From NCBI GenBank assembly GCA_964490895.1, contig CAZBEI010000118.1, positions 1-64,000 on the forward strand: 64,000 bases of DNA, read 5' to 3'. This document shows, piece after piece, positions 40,005-49,173 of this stretch; the first letter of the stretch is position 1; each line of letters begins with the position of its first letter. This DNA comes from JACRAO01 sp964490895 (GTDB taxonomy: Bacteria > Bdellovibrionota > UBA1018). The notes under the pieces were generated by a model, which saw nothing but the letters and a program-made list of their open reading frames with translations, was not told the DNA's origin and did no database searches. The position numbers and the translations under genes are program-made.

Positions 40005-41302
40005 AGACTTTTCTCATCCGAGGAGGAAGGGTGATTGACCCTTCTCAAAATTTTGATTCCATTAGTGATCTTTATGTAGAGAATGGAAAAATCAAATATT
40101 TAGACAAAAAAGACCAGATCAAAGTCCCAAAAGGGATAAAAATTATAGATGCAAAAAATCATTGGGTACTTCCGGGTCTGATAGACGTCCATGTCCACCT
40201 CAGAGAACCGGGGTTTGAATACAAAGAGACCATAGAAACCGGCACAAAGGCAGCTGTGGAGGGAGGGTTTACTTCAGTAGCGTGCATGGCAAATACACTG
40301 CCCGTCAATGACAGTCCTTCGATCACAGCTTATATTCGCGAAAAAGCAAAAGAGGTGGCTCTCTGCCGGGTGTTTCCAGTTGGAGCTTTAAGCAAAGGAC
40401 TCAAAGGCGAGGAACTGGCAGAAATCGGAGGCATGATCAAAGAAGGTGCGCGTGCGATTAGTGACGATGGGATGCCTGTTATGAACTCCTACCTCATGCG
40501 CAAGGCCTTAGACTATGTCAAAGCTTTTGGAGTTGCAGTGATCAGCCATGCAGAGGATAGCCATCTTGTTGGACAAGGAGTGATCAACGAGGGCCATTGT
40601 TCGACGAGGCTCGGTCTCCGCGGAAATCCAGCAGCTGCTGAGGAGATCATGGTAGCGCGCGAAATTGCGCTTTGCAGGCTTACAAAATCTCGCGTGCACA
40701 TTGCCCATATTTCAACTCAAATTGCGCTCGAGCATGTCAAAAGAGCTAAACAAGAAGGCCTCTTTGTCACTTGCGAAGTCTCTCCTCACCACCTCACCTT
40801 GACCGAAGATGAAGTCGGAGATTACGACACTCGTTTTAAAATGGCGCCCCCGCTTCGTTCTAAAACAGATGTCCATGCTTTGAGAGAAGCCTTGTCTCAA
40901 GGCATTATTGATATGATTGCCACCGATCATGCACCGCACGGGATCAACGACAAAGCCTTAGAGTTTGATCAAGCTGCGAATGGAATCATTGGAGCTCAAA
41001 CCGCTGTTCCAGTCACCCTCCAATTAGTCAAAGATAGAGTTTTGACCGTAAAACGCTGGGTCGAGGCCTTTACTGTTGCTCCTGCGGCGCTCCTCGGGGT
41101 TCCACACGGGAGCCTCAAAATAGGTAGGGATGCAGACATCACGATCCTCGATCCCAACGAAGAGTGGATTTTTAGTGAGGATCAGATTTTGTCTAAGAGC
41201 AAAAACTCTCCTTTTTTAGGATGGACATTTAAAGGAAAAGTGAAAAAAACAATCGTGGGCGGGAGGATCGTCAATGAATGGCGTCTTAATACTACAAAAT
41301 AA
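39992..41302 (+). CDS. pyrC: Dihydroorotase
   Basis: 436 aa class I dihydroorotase. Metal-binding 'DVHVHLREPGFEYKET' at 65-80, the likely carboxylated-Lys/Asp region 'ARAISDDGMPV', 'ISHAEDS' and 'HIAHIS' histidines, and 'ATDHAPHG' (about 309). It closes carbamoyl aspartate to dihydroorotate. Starts within pyrB (13-nt overlap) and ends 29 nt inside carA, so the three are tightly coupled. Confidence 0.95.
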   Translation: MDEIKTFLIRGGRVIDPSQNFDSISDLYVENGKIKYLDKKDQIKVPKGIKIIDAKNHWVLPGLIDVHVHLREPGFEYKETIETGTKAAVEGGFTSVACMANTLPVNDSPSITAYIREKAKEVALCRVFPVGALSKGLKGEELAEIGGMIKEGARAISDDGMPVMNSYLMRKALDYVKAFGVAVISHAEDSHLVGQGVINEGHCSTRLGLRGNPAAAEEIMVAREIALCRLTKSRVHIAHISTQIALEHVKRAKQEGLFVTCEVSPHHLTLTEDEVGDYDTRFKMAPPLRSKTDVHALREALSQGIIDMIATDHAPHGINDKALEFDQAANGIIGAQTAVPVTLQLVKDRVLTVKRWVEAFTVAPAALLGVPHGSLKIGRDADITILDPNEEWIFSEDQILSKSKNSPFLGWTFKGKVKKTIVGGRIVNEWRLNTTK

Positions 41303-42431
41303 TGAAGGGAAAGAAATTTTTTTTCCTGGGGTGCTCTTTGGTGCCCCGATTTCGAAAGACCTCATTTTAAGTAAAAAAGACAAAGGCTATGGCGAAGTCG
41401 TTTTTAATACTTCTCTCTTTGGCTATCAAGAAATCCTCACTGACCCTTCTTATTATGGCCAAATCATTTCGATGACTGTGCCCCATGTAGGCAATACGGG
41501 GATTAATTTCGAAGATGAGGAGAGCGCCCGGATTTGGTGCGCAGGGTTTTTGATCCATGACTACTGCGAGGAACCCTCAAACTGGAGATCCAAAGAAAGT
41601 TTAGATGTTTATTTAAAAAAAAATCAAATCCCAGGACTTTATGGCGTTGACACAAGAGCACTCACACGCCACTTGCGCAGCCTTGGAGTGGTGCGTGGGG
41701 TGATCTTGCCACTTGAGGAAAAACAATTTGGAAAAGAGCTTTTAGAAAAACTACCACCCTTCGAAGGCCGGGATCTGATTGCAGAAGTCACCTCTCGAGA
41801 GTCATATACTTGGCCACTCAAAAAAAGTAAGCGCCCCGCCGGAAAATATAAAGTAGTGGCTATTGATTATGGCTTGAAGTGGAATCTCTTGCGGAACCTA
41901 GAGGCCTTAGGTTGTGACATCGAAGTCGTTTCGGCAAAAGAAAGTGCACAGGCGATTTTAGCTCGAAAACCTCAGGGAGTTTTTCTATCCAACGGTCCAG
42001 GAGACCCCACTGCTGCTCCCTATGCAGTAGAGACAGTGAGAGAGCTCATTGGCAAAATCCCCATCTTTGGAGTTTGCATGGGGCACCAGATTTTAGCGCT
42101 AGCGCTGGGTGGAAAAACTTATAAGTTAAAGTTTGGACACCGTGGGAGCAATCAACCTGTTTTAGATCACTCCACAAAAAAAGTAGAAATCAGTTCTCAC
42201 AACCATGGCTATTCAGTTGATGCCAGGACTTTGCCCAAAAATGTAACGCTCACTCACACCAATCTCAATGACCACACCGTAGAGGGTTTGAGTATTTTAG
42301 ATCAATGGGCTTTTTCTGTGCAGTACCACCCAGAGGCTTGCCCCGGTCCCCATGATTCGGTCGGACTTTTTCGAAAGTTTACGGAGTTGATGGAGATTCA
42401 GTCTCGATCTTCTGTTAAGGTGAGAATATGA
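41274..42431 (+). CDS. carA: Carbamoyl-phosphate synthase small subunit
   Basis: 385 aa. The N-terminal CarA domain has 'FGYQEILTDPSYYGQII' and 'HVGNTGIN'; the glutamine amidotransferase domain has the catalytic Cys in 'GVCMGHQILALAL' (about 267) and 'HPEACPGPHD' with the His/Glu pair (about 350). It supplies ammonia to CarB for carbamoyl phosphate. carB is not in this window. Overlaps pyrC by 29 nt and ddl by 4 nt. Confidence 0.95.
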   Translation: MNGVLILQNNEGKEIFFPGVLFGAPISKDLILSKKDKGYGEVVFNTSLFGYQEILTDPSYYGQIISMTVPHVGNTGINFEDEESARIWCAGFLIHDYCEEPSNWRSKESLDVYLKKNQIPGLYGVDTRALTRHLRSLGVVRGVILPLEEKQFGKELLEKLPPFEGRDLIAEVTSRESYTWPLKKSKRPAGKYKVVAIDYGLKWNLLRNLEALGCDIEVVSAKESAQAILARKPQGVFLSNGPGDPTAAPYAVETVRELIGKIPIFGVCMGHQILALALGGKTYKLKFGHRGSNQPVLDHSTKKVEISSHNHGYSVDARTLPKNVTLTHTNLNDHTVEGLSILDQWAFSVQYHPEACPGPHDSVGLFRKFTELMEIQSRSSVKVRI

Positions 42432-43441
42432 CCAAAAAAAAATTAAGGGTGGCTGTTTTGTTTGGCGGGAGATCCTCGGAACACGAAATTTCGTTGCGAT
42501 CGGCAGCTTTTGTGATTCGAAATTTAGACCCTACTCGCTTCGAAGTCGTTTCACTTTTGATTGATAAACAGGGAAAATGGCCAACAGCTTATCCCATAGG
42601 GTTGGATCAGAAACTCAATATTGATGTTATTTTTCCTGTTTTGCATGGTCCTATGGGAGAAGATGGAACCGTTCAGGGTTTTTTAGAGTTGGCAGAAATC
42701 CCCTATGTGGGCTCAGGAGTTTTAGCTTCTGCACTCGGAATGGACAAAGAAAAGGCAAAACGGCTGGCTCGAGATGCGGGATTTCCGGTGGTGCCTTTTC
42801 AAGTTTTACGAAATTCTTTTTCAGAAAAAATAGAACCAGAAAAAATAGAAATGAATTTCCCTCTTTTCGTCAAACCCGCCAACATGGGCTCAAGTGTGGG
42901 GGTGCATAAAGTTAAAAACGAAGCAGAGCTCAAAGAAGCCTTAAAAGACGCTTTTCTCTACGATTCGAAAGTTTTAGTCGAAAAAGCAATTGTAGGGAGA
43001 GAAATTGAGGTCTCTGTATTAGAGGATCAAGACACATCACACCCCCCCCTTGTGAGTATTCCTGGAGAAGTCATCCCGAGCCATGAGTTTTATTCGTACG
43101 AAGCCAAATATTTGGACGAAAATGGGGCGCAATACATTATTCCAGCTCAATTGACTCCCGATCAAGTGAAAAGAGCTCAAGAAATTGCAAGAGGAGTGTT
43201 TCTGGCTTTGGATTGCGAAGGCATGGGAAGAGTGGATTTGTTTTTAGAAAAAAGCACAGGCCAGTTTTATTTTAATGAGATCAATACCATCCCTGGTTTT
43301 ACATCCATCAGTATGTATCCCAAACTTTGGGAGTACAGTGGAATTTCGAATCATGAGCTTTTGTCTAGACTGGTGGATTTAGCGATCGTATCCCATGCCA
43401 GGAAAAAGCGACTTCGACGAGATTACGCGACTTCTGCTTGA
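42428..43441 (+). CDS. ddl: D-alanine--D-alanine ligase
   Basis: 337 aa ATP-grasp enzyme. 'FGGRSSEHEISLRSA' at 12-26, 'KPANMGSSVGVHKV' (ATP-grasp Lys/Ser loop, about 153-166) and the metal site 'GRVDLFLEK' to 'NEINTIPGFTSISMYPKLWE' (about 258-302). It makes the D-Ala-D-Ala dipeptide for peptidoglycan. Last gene of the lepA-to-ddl run, overlapping carA by 4 nt (ATGA). Its final 19 nt overlap the convergent topA. Confidence 0.95.
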   Translation: MTKKKLRVAVLFGGRSSEHEISLRSAAFVIRNLDPTRFEVVSLLIDKQGKWPTAYPIGLDQKLNIDVIFPVLHGPMGEDGTVQGFLELAEIPYVGSGVLASALGMDKEKAKRLARDAGFPVVPFQVLRNSFSEKIEPEKIEMNFPLFVKPANMGSSVGVHKVKNEAELKEALKDAFLYDSKVLVEKAIVGREIEVSVLEDQDTSHPPLVSIPGEVIPSHEFYSYEAKYLDENGAQYIIPAQLTPDQVKRAQEIARGVFLALDCEGMGRVDLFLEKSTGQFYFNEINTIPGFTSISMYPKLWEYSGISNHELLSRLVDLAIVSHARKKRLRRDYATSA

Positions 43442-45699
43442 ACCACTTCTATAAATCCACACTCCTTTTGTGGGCATTTGTGGATCAGTCCTTGTCGTTT
43501 CGTCAGTTTTTCTGTCAAAATGGGAAACTGACATTGTGGACAAGCTTTGACGAGGGGCTTGTCCCAAATGGCAAAAGCACAATCGGGCCAACGGTTGCAA
43601 CTATAAAAAACCTTTCGAAATCGGGATTGCCTTTGAGCTAGTTCTCCAATTTGACAAGTGGGACACGCAATGCCCAATGTCACTGGCATTGTAAACTTAC
43701 AGTTAGGATAGTCGCTGCAGGCTAGGAATTTTCCAAATTTTCCATTTTTAACAATCATTGCGTTTTCACATTTAGTGCATTTTTTGTCCGTATACTCTTT
43801 TGGAATAATTTGAATTTTTCCAGCTTCATCTTTTTTAAAGTCCTGAGTATTTTTACACTCAGGATAGTTGGAGCAGGCCAAAAAAGAACCCATCTTTCCC
43901 CATTTGATGAGCATGATATTTTTACATTTTTCGCATTCAATGTCTGTTTTGATCTCCTGAACTTTTAAGTTTTTCATTTGGACTTTAGCTTTTTCTAAAG
44001 TCTTCTCGAAAGGAACCCAAAAATCCCCCAGTGTTTTTTTTAGGTTGCCCCCGCCTTCCTCGATGGCATCTAATTTATTTTCCATTTCGGCTGTGAATTC
44101 AGCATTCAAAATTTCAGGGAAAGAAGCGTTTAAGAGTTCGTCCACCACTTGCCCTAACTCTGTTGGAAAATAGCGGCTATCTCTTTTTTCGACATACTCT
44201 CGGTCCTGGATGTTGGAAAGAATGGCGGCATAAGTAGAGGGACGTCCAATGCCTTTTTCTTCGAGTTCACGAATGAGGGATGCATCGGTATAATGTGGCG
44301 GAGGCTGAGTAAAATGTTGGGAGGGTGTGAATTTTTTTGCATTCACGAGGTCCCCTGCTTTAAGGGGCGGTAGTTTTAGAATTTTTTCTGCATTTTCGTT
44401 AGATTTGTCGTCCTCTTGGCTTTCCGTATAAACAACAGTAAACCCAGGAAATTTCATCACTGAGCCCGTAGCGCGAAAAATCTGTGCATTGCCAAGAGTG
44501 TCTTTGGTCTGAACATCCACTGCAGTCTGATCGTAAATGGCGGGGTTCATTTGGGAGGCTACATAACGGTTCCAAACGAGCTGGTAGAGTCTGAAGACAT
44601 CTTTTTCTAGAAAACCCTGAATTTTTTCGGGATGAAATTCGAGGGAGGTGGGGCGGATGGCTTCGTGTGCATCTTGTGCCCCTTTTTTTGTTTTATAAAA
44701 ATGAGGTTCCGTGGGGAGGTATTCGTTCCCGTAGTTTGACTTAATATAATCTCTCAAGCTTGTGAGCGCGCCCGGTTCCACTCGCACAGAGTCTGTTCTC
44801 ATATAAGTGATCAAGCCGTGCGTGCCAAAATCACCTAAGTCTATACCCTCGTAGAGTTGCTGAGCTAGAGCCATCGTTTTTTTTGCGCTGAACCCAAGTT
44901 TTCTTGAGGCATCTTGCTGCAGGCGGCTGGTGATAAAAGGCGGGGTTGATTTTCTTGTTCTCTCTTTTTGTTCGATGGACTTGATTTCCCAGGGACAGTT
45001 TTTGATGGCTTTCAAAAGGGTTTCGACATCCGCTTGATTTTTTAATTCAGGGTCCTTGCCATTTGTTTTAAATAGGCTGGCTTCGAGTTCAAAATCTTCC
45101 TTTGTAAAAAGTCCGTCGATCTCCCAATATTCTTCGGACTTAAATGCCTTAATTTCTTTTTCGCGATCCACGACAAATTTGACAGCCACAGATTGCACTC
45201 TTCCGGCAGATAGGCCACGTCTTACTTTGTCCCAAAGCAATGGACTGATTTTATATCCGACAAGTCGATCCAGAATTCTTCTGGCTTGCTGGGCCTCGTA
45301 CAAGTTTTCGTTGAGTTCTGTGGGGTTAGCTATGGCATGCAAGACGGAGGGTTTTGTGATGGCGTTGATTAAAACGCGATAGATTTTTTTCCCTTTCCCT
45401 TTGAGCTCTTCGCTAATATGGAAGGCGATGGCTTCCCCTTCTCTATCAGGGTCAGTGGCGATGTAGAGGTTTTGCGTCGTTTCGGCAGCCTTTTTTAATT
45501 CACTGATGATTTTTACTTTTGATGGGATAACCTGATAATCGACTTTAAAGCCTTTGTCTGGATCTACTCCCAGTTTTGATTTGGGGAGGTCTTTGATGTG
45601 TCCCACACTTGCTTTGACGGTATAATCCCTTCCTAAATATTTTTGAATGGTTTTTGCCTTGGAGGGGGATTCAACGATGATGAGTCCTTTTTTAGCCAT
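43423..45699 (-). CDS. topA: DNA topoisomerase I
   Basis: 758 aa type IA topoisomerase. TOPRIM domain at the N-terminus ('GLIIVESPSKAKTIQKYL'), acidic 'ATDPDREGEAIAFH' (about 77-90), the active Tyr in 'LITYMRTDSVRV' (about 300) and four C-terminal Cys4 zinc-ribbon modules (about 587-745, for example 'CEKCKNIMLIKWGKMGSFLA' and 'CPTCQIGELAQRQS'). It relaxes negative supercoils. It follows dprA by 9 nt, the common dprA-topA pairing. Confidence 0.95.
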   Translation of the reverse strand: MAKKGLIIVESPSKAKTIQKYLGRDYTVKASVGHIKDLPKSKLGVDPDKGFKVDYQVIPSKVKIISELKKAAETTQNLYIATDPDREGEAIAFHISEELKGKGKKIYRVLINAITKPSVLHAIANPTELNENLYEAQQARRILDRLVGYKISPLLWDKVRRGLSAGRVQSVAVKFVVDREKEIKAFKSEEYWEIDGLFTKEDFELEASLFKTNGKDPELKNQADVETLLKAIKNCPWEIKSIEQKERTRKSTPPFITSRLQQDASRKLGFSAKKTMALAQQLYEGIDLGDFGTHGLITYMRTDSVRVEPGALTSLRDYIKSNYGNEYLPTEPHFYKTKKGAQDAHEAIRPTSLEFHPEKIQGFLEKDVFRLYQLVWNRYVASQMNPAIYDQTAVDVQTKDTLGNAQIFRATGSVMKFPGFTVVYTESQEDDKSNENAEKILKLPPLKAGDLVNAKKFTPSQHFTQPPPHYTDASLIRELEEKGIGRPSTYAAILSNIQDREYVEKRDSRYFPTELGQVVDELLNASFPEILNAEFTAEMENKLDAIEEGGGNLKKTLGDFWVPFEKTLEKAKVQMKNLKVQEIKTDIECEKCKNIMLIKWGKMGSFLACSNYPECKNTQDFKKDEAGKIQIIPKEYTDKKCTKCENAMIVKNGKFGKFLACSDYPNCKFTMPVTLGIACPTCQIGELAQRQSRFRKVFYSCNRWPDCAFAIWDKPLVKACPQCQFPILTEKLTKRQGLIHKCPQKECGFIEVVQAEVA

Positions 45700-45708
45700 A
45701 GGTTAACT

Positions 45709-46608
45709 CTAATCGCAAACAGACCTATTTTTCAAGAGAAGTCCTTTGTGTTCAATCAAATAACCTCTTTTTGCTAAACTTTCTAAGAGAGCAAAGAATT
45801 TTTGAGAACTCCAATGGACAGACAGTGCCCAGTCGAGGAGGTCTTCAATTTGCGCTCCTCCAAAAAGAGTAAGGAGTGCGTCTATTTTAGACATCACTTT
45901 TTTTTCGTCTGAGGACAGTTCTAAGATGCGGAGACTGCTGCTTTTGTGTGTAGCCAGTTCAAGCCAAGTTGATCCAAAACTGTGAATTCCCCAAACTGCA
46001 GTGGCAAAACCATCGTCTAAGAGTTTTTGATTTCCAGCTAAACATGTATCATGGGGATAACACGGGGTGACGTAACAGGTGCGGCCAGACTCTTTGGCCC
46101 ACTCCGCCGTGTTTAGAGCTCCAGATTTCTCTGGTGCTTCTACAACCCATGTCGCTTTCGAAAGCCCAGCAATGAGCCGGTTTCTTCTTAAAAACTGATA
46201 AGGGAGGATTTTTGTTCCCAGGGGGAGTTCACTGATGAGTAATCCGTCTTGGGCCAAAATTTTGGTTTTCAATTCCTGGTGTTCGTACGGATAGCAGACG
46301 TCAAGTCCGGATCCTAGAATCGCAATGGTGGGCAGTCCCGCCTCGAGCGCTGCTTGGTGGGCGGAGCCGTCTACCCCCCTCGCAAATCCAGATATAATAA
46401 CAAGCGGAGTGCCTCTCAGTTCTAAAATGCATTGGCGTAAAAATTGAATTGAGCGAGGAGTGGGGTTCCTCGTGCCCACTACAGAAAGTCCTCTCTCTGG
46501 CAAGTCCGCTAAGAGTCCAAGTGCTTTTTTGCTTCCTTCGACATAAAGAATTTTCGGGGGGTATTTTATCCCCCAATTGGGGTCGGGGTGGATTTCGAAT
46601 TGGGGCAT
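45709..46608 (-). CDS. dprA: DNA-processing protein DprA
   Basis: About 299 aa from the ATG at 46606-46608 (an in-frame TTG lies 21 nt upstream). Rossmann-like DprA/Smf core: 'LSVVGTRNPTPRSIQFL', 'IISGFARGVDGSAHQAAL', 'LGSGLDVCYP' and 'LLISELPLGTKILPYQFLRR'. The last 60 residues look like the winged-helix domain. DprA loads RecA on incoming single-stranded DNA in natural transformation. It lies between the LysM-protein gene and topA on the same strand. Confidence 0.92.
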   Translation of the reverse strand: MPQFEIHPDPNWGIKYPPKILYVEGSKKALGLLADLPERGLSVVGTRNPTPRSIQFLRQCILELRGTPLVIISGFARGVDGSAHQAALEAGLPTIAILGSGLDVCYPYEHQELKTKILAQDGLLISELPLGTKILPYQFLRRNRLIAGLSKATWVVEAPEKSGALNTAEWAKESGRTCYVTPCYPHDTCLAGNQKLLDDGFATAVWGIHSFGSTWLELATHKSSSLRILELSSDEKKVMSKIDALLTLFGGAQIEDLLDWALSVHWSSQKFFALLESLAKRGYLIEHKGLLLKNRSVCD

Positions 46609-46643
46609 AGAGTCTAAAGTGAAGCACAAAGTGTGCCATGCAT

Positions 46644-48227
46644 TTAGATTGTTGGGATGTCCTCGAGAGGAGGTGGGGGCTCTGGAGGAGGTGGTGGTTC
46701 GTCATCGAGAGATTGGATGTCATCAGATTTTGGAGCATCTTTTGGAGTATCTGGTGGAGTATCTGGCTGAATATCTGGCTGAATATCTGGTTGAATATCT
46801 GGGGTGGGTTCTTGTGGAATTTCCTCTGGGAGCTTGGTTTCCTCTAAAGGTTTGAGTTCTTCGGGTGGTTTTTCTTTCCAGTTTTCAAGTTGTTTCAGTT
46901 CCTTTTTTTCAGAGTCATTTAAGTCTTCGCCGTTGTCGAGTTGATCTAAGTCGTCTGCTTTTTCTAGTTCTTGCTCTTTGGGCTCTGTTTTACCCAATTC
47001 TTTTTCTAAAAATCCTCGGCGTTTATACACATCAGATATATCGGTGAGGAGAGTGACGGGTGTGTCTTGATAAATGGGATTCAAACTTTTGATGACCAGC
47101 CCCACAGAATATTGTTCTGAGACATACAACACTAAAATATCTGCATTGATTATAAAGTTTGCGTTTGTAATATATTTTTCATTCGAAGGATCTTGATACT
47201 GATAGGCGCGAAAAACCATCCCGGGCAAAATACCATCCACAGACCCTCGATCCACAAAAACTTGTTTGTGTTGTGCCAGGGTGGTTGTAGAAAGGGTTTT
47301 ATCGACAAGCACTGTAGCTGTGAGTGGCTCTGGAGCAGGAATAGGGGTAATGTTTTTTGCCTTTGGAGGGAGAGGGATTAAAGAATTTCCTCTTTTTACA
47401 GCGCTAATACCACTCAATAATTTTCCGATGTATAAACTGTCATTGAATCCGAGGATCTCGACTTTAGATAAAATGTGATAGGAATATCCACTTCGATCAG
47501 ATTCTTTCACAGAAAGGGTAGTGGGATCTTCTGTCACAGCATAAATTTCGCCTTTAGTTAATTTTTCAGTACTTTCAATGAAAACGGTATCCATGAAACT
47601 CAGGAGTCCCCCCGGGCTAGTGGAACCGATGATGTTCCCAAGTGTCGTGAGCTTATGGATGGATGGAATAGCTATGAGCTCAAAACCGGTGTGAACGTTA
47701 AATGCAATTTTATTTCTACGATCAAACCCATCTGGATCAATTTCTTGGGGCAGTCTGACAGATACACTCTCCCAAGACTGAGGAGCAAGGTTGCGCCATT
47801 CTTCCGAAGCTCCAGAGCGAGAAATGAGGATGGGGGTGTCTTGCTCTAGGGTGGGAGAAGCCCCTTTGGGTGTTTCTTTGAGGCTCAGTGTCGGAAGTGA
47901 AGTCCCCGTGCCTCCTGTAAAAGTGATGATGTTTTTAGGTTTAATAAGGTGCGGATTCGTAATCGATCTGTTGTTTAAGGCCCAGATTTTAGGCCAGTAT
48001 TTCGGATCTCCAAAGAGCATTTTGGAGATCCCCCAAAGCGTATCTCCTTTAGAAATTTCATAGTTCTGGCTCTCTTTTTCGCCCGCGATGGATTTCCATT
48101 GCTCGTCGGCAATCGGTCTAAGGCGAGCTCCAATCACCAGGCTTTCTTGTTCTGGAGATTTTCTAAGCTCTGAAGCAGTGGCGGCGAGTGAAGCGAAAAG
48201 AAGGAAAAAAGTGAAAATGATGTTCAT
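46644..48227 (-). CDS. Exported LysM-domain protein with acidic repeat tail
   Basis: 527 aa with a signal peptide ('MNIIFTFFLLFASLAATA'). About 50-105 is a LysM-type peptidoglycan-binding domain ('EISKGDTLWGISKMLFGDPK', 'YWPKIWALNN'). The middle (about 130-400) is strand-rich and unrecognised. The tail (about 405-527) is acidic and proline-rich with PDIQ/PDTP repeats coded by 12-bp units (about 46736-46800). It overlaps the CpoB-like gene by 4 nt (ATGA), suggesting a shared envelope role. Confidence 0.75.
   Translation of the reverse strand: MNIIFTFFLLFASLAATASELRKSPEQESLVIGARLRPIADEQWKSIAGEKESQNYEISKGDTLWGISKMLFGDPKYWPKIWALNNRSITNPHLIKPKNIITFTGGTGTSLPTLSLKETPKGASPTLEQDTPILISRSGASEEWRNLAPQSWESVSVRLPQEIDPDGFDRRNKIAFNVHTGFELIAIPSIHKLTTLGNIIGSTSPGGLLSFMDTVFIESTEKLTKGEIYAVTEDPTTLSVKESDRSGYSYHILSKVEILGFNDSLYIGKLLSGISAVKRGNSLIPLPPKAKNITPIPAPEPLTATVLVDKTLSTTTLAQHKQVFVDRGSVDGILPGMVFRAYQYQDPSNEKYITNANFIINADILVLYVSEQYSVGLVIKSLNPIYQDTPVTLLTDISDVYKRRGFLEKELGKTEPKEQELEKADDLDQLDNGEDLNDSEKKELKQLENWKEKPPEELKPLEETKLPEEIPQEPTPDIQPDIQPDIQPDTPPDTPKDAPKSDDIQSLDDEPPPPPEPPPPLEDIPTI
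46736..46800. repeat. 12-bp tandem repeat in the LysM-protein gene
   Basis: Five or so units of ATCTGG[CT]TGAAT / ATCTGGTGGAGT type, in frame on the minus strand, encode PDIQ-PDIQ-PDIQ-PDTP-PDTP. Confidence 0.8.
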
Positions 48228-48886
48228 TGGGTTTCTGGTACAGTTGGGGGGGGGGTGTCCAGAGGGAGGGCTTGATCCTCATGTTGAGGAGATGCTGGAA
48301 AAAGAGTCGAGAGCAGGTGCCGGTATTTTATAGCATCCTCTGAGTTTTGAAGGTGATCCGAAGTCACCGCCATTTGCTGTAATGTATCTGGCAGGCTTGG
48401 ACTTTGTTCGTAAGATTTGATGACTTTGGAATATTCTTGGAGCGCTAATTTGTATTCATTTTGTTTAAAATAACACTCTCCTATATAAAACTGAGCATTT
48501 CCTGAAAAAATGTGGTCCGGGTATTTTTCGATAAAAGAAGCAAATACTAAGGAGGCCTCCGGGAATTTTTTCGAATGAAATAAAATCAAAGCAGTTCTAT
48601 AATTTTGAATCGCTGTGTCTTTAATAAATCCAGCCTCAGGATCTTCCTTGGCCTCTGGCATTTCTACTGGCTTTCCGTGGTGGAGGGTGGGTTCTTCTAA
48701 AGTGGAATTGACTTGCGTGTTCACACGTTTTGTCTCCAAAGAATCAATGCGAGCTTTGAGTTTTTCGATTTCCTTATTGAGATCTGAGACAGGCTGCTCG
48801 CTGGGTTCTGGTTTTTTTGAAGAGTGAGCACACCCAGAAAAAATTCCAAATAAAAACAAAAATAGGATATAAACACGTAGCAACAT
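48224..48886 (-). CDS. CpoB/YbgF-like lipoprotein with coiled coil and TPRs
   Basis: 220 aa: lipobox 'FSGC' (Cys19), a short coiled-coil stretch (about 38-55, 'LNKEIEKLKARIDSLE') and a C-terminal TPR-like part (about 90-190: 'YRTALILFHSKKFPEASLVF', 'AQFYIGECYFKQNEYKLALQ'). This layout is that of CpoB/YbgF, which coordinates peptidoglycan synthesis with Tol-Pal constriction in the periplasm. No tol genes are adjacent. Head of the run cpoB-like, LysM, dprA, topA on the minus strand. Confidence 0.7.
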   Translation of the reverse strand: MLLRVYILFLFLFGIFSGCAHSSKKPEPSEQPVSDLNKEIEKLKARIDSLETKRVNTQVNSTLEEPTLHHGKPVEMPEAKEDPEAGFIKDTAIQNYRTALILFHSKKFPEASLVFASFIEKYPDHIFSGNAQFYIGECYFKQNEYKLALQEYSKVIKSYEQSPSLPDTLQQMAVTSDHLQNSEDAIKYRHLLSTLFPASPQHEDQALPLDTPPPTVPETQ

Positions 48887-48942
48887 GAACCCCCTGACGA
48901 ACCCCTGACTCTAAGGATAACAGCCCTTTGGAATAGAGCAAG

Positions 48943-49173
48943 ATGGAGTGTATGCAAGCCATAAAAAAACAGATTAGAGTTTCCAAACAGGATTCTGCAT
49001 TTGTCTATGCTATTTTAGAGTCTCATGAGGGGATTTGTAGTTATTCGACGTTAGATTTTCAGTTACAAGATGCCCATCGAGATTTGGAACTCACCATTCC
49101 TGTCTGGTTTTTGACAGAATGTGAGTGGGTTTTAGGGGAATTAGGAGACATCATTTATGAAATTAGAACTTGA
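48943..49173 (+). CDS. DUF4911-like small protein
   Basis: 76 aa. The pattern 'VSKQDSAFVYAILESHEGIC' then 'YSTLDFQ', 'RDLELTIPVWFLTE' and 'LLGEL'-like end resembles the DUF4911 family of short cytoplasmic proteins found next to tldD and similar genes. Function unknown. It overlaps tldD by 17 nt, so translation is coupled. No good alternative start is visible. Confidence 0.6.
   Translation: MECMQAIKKQIRVSKQDSAFVYAILESHEGICSYSTLDFQLQDAHRDLELTIPVWFLTECEWVLGELGDIIYEIRT

Noticed and set aside
48943..49173. The DUF4911-like ORF as an upstream regulatory peptide only
   Set aside because: It has a full-length domain-like pattern, so it is kept as a gene; the coupling to tldD does not need a regulatory reading.
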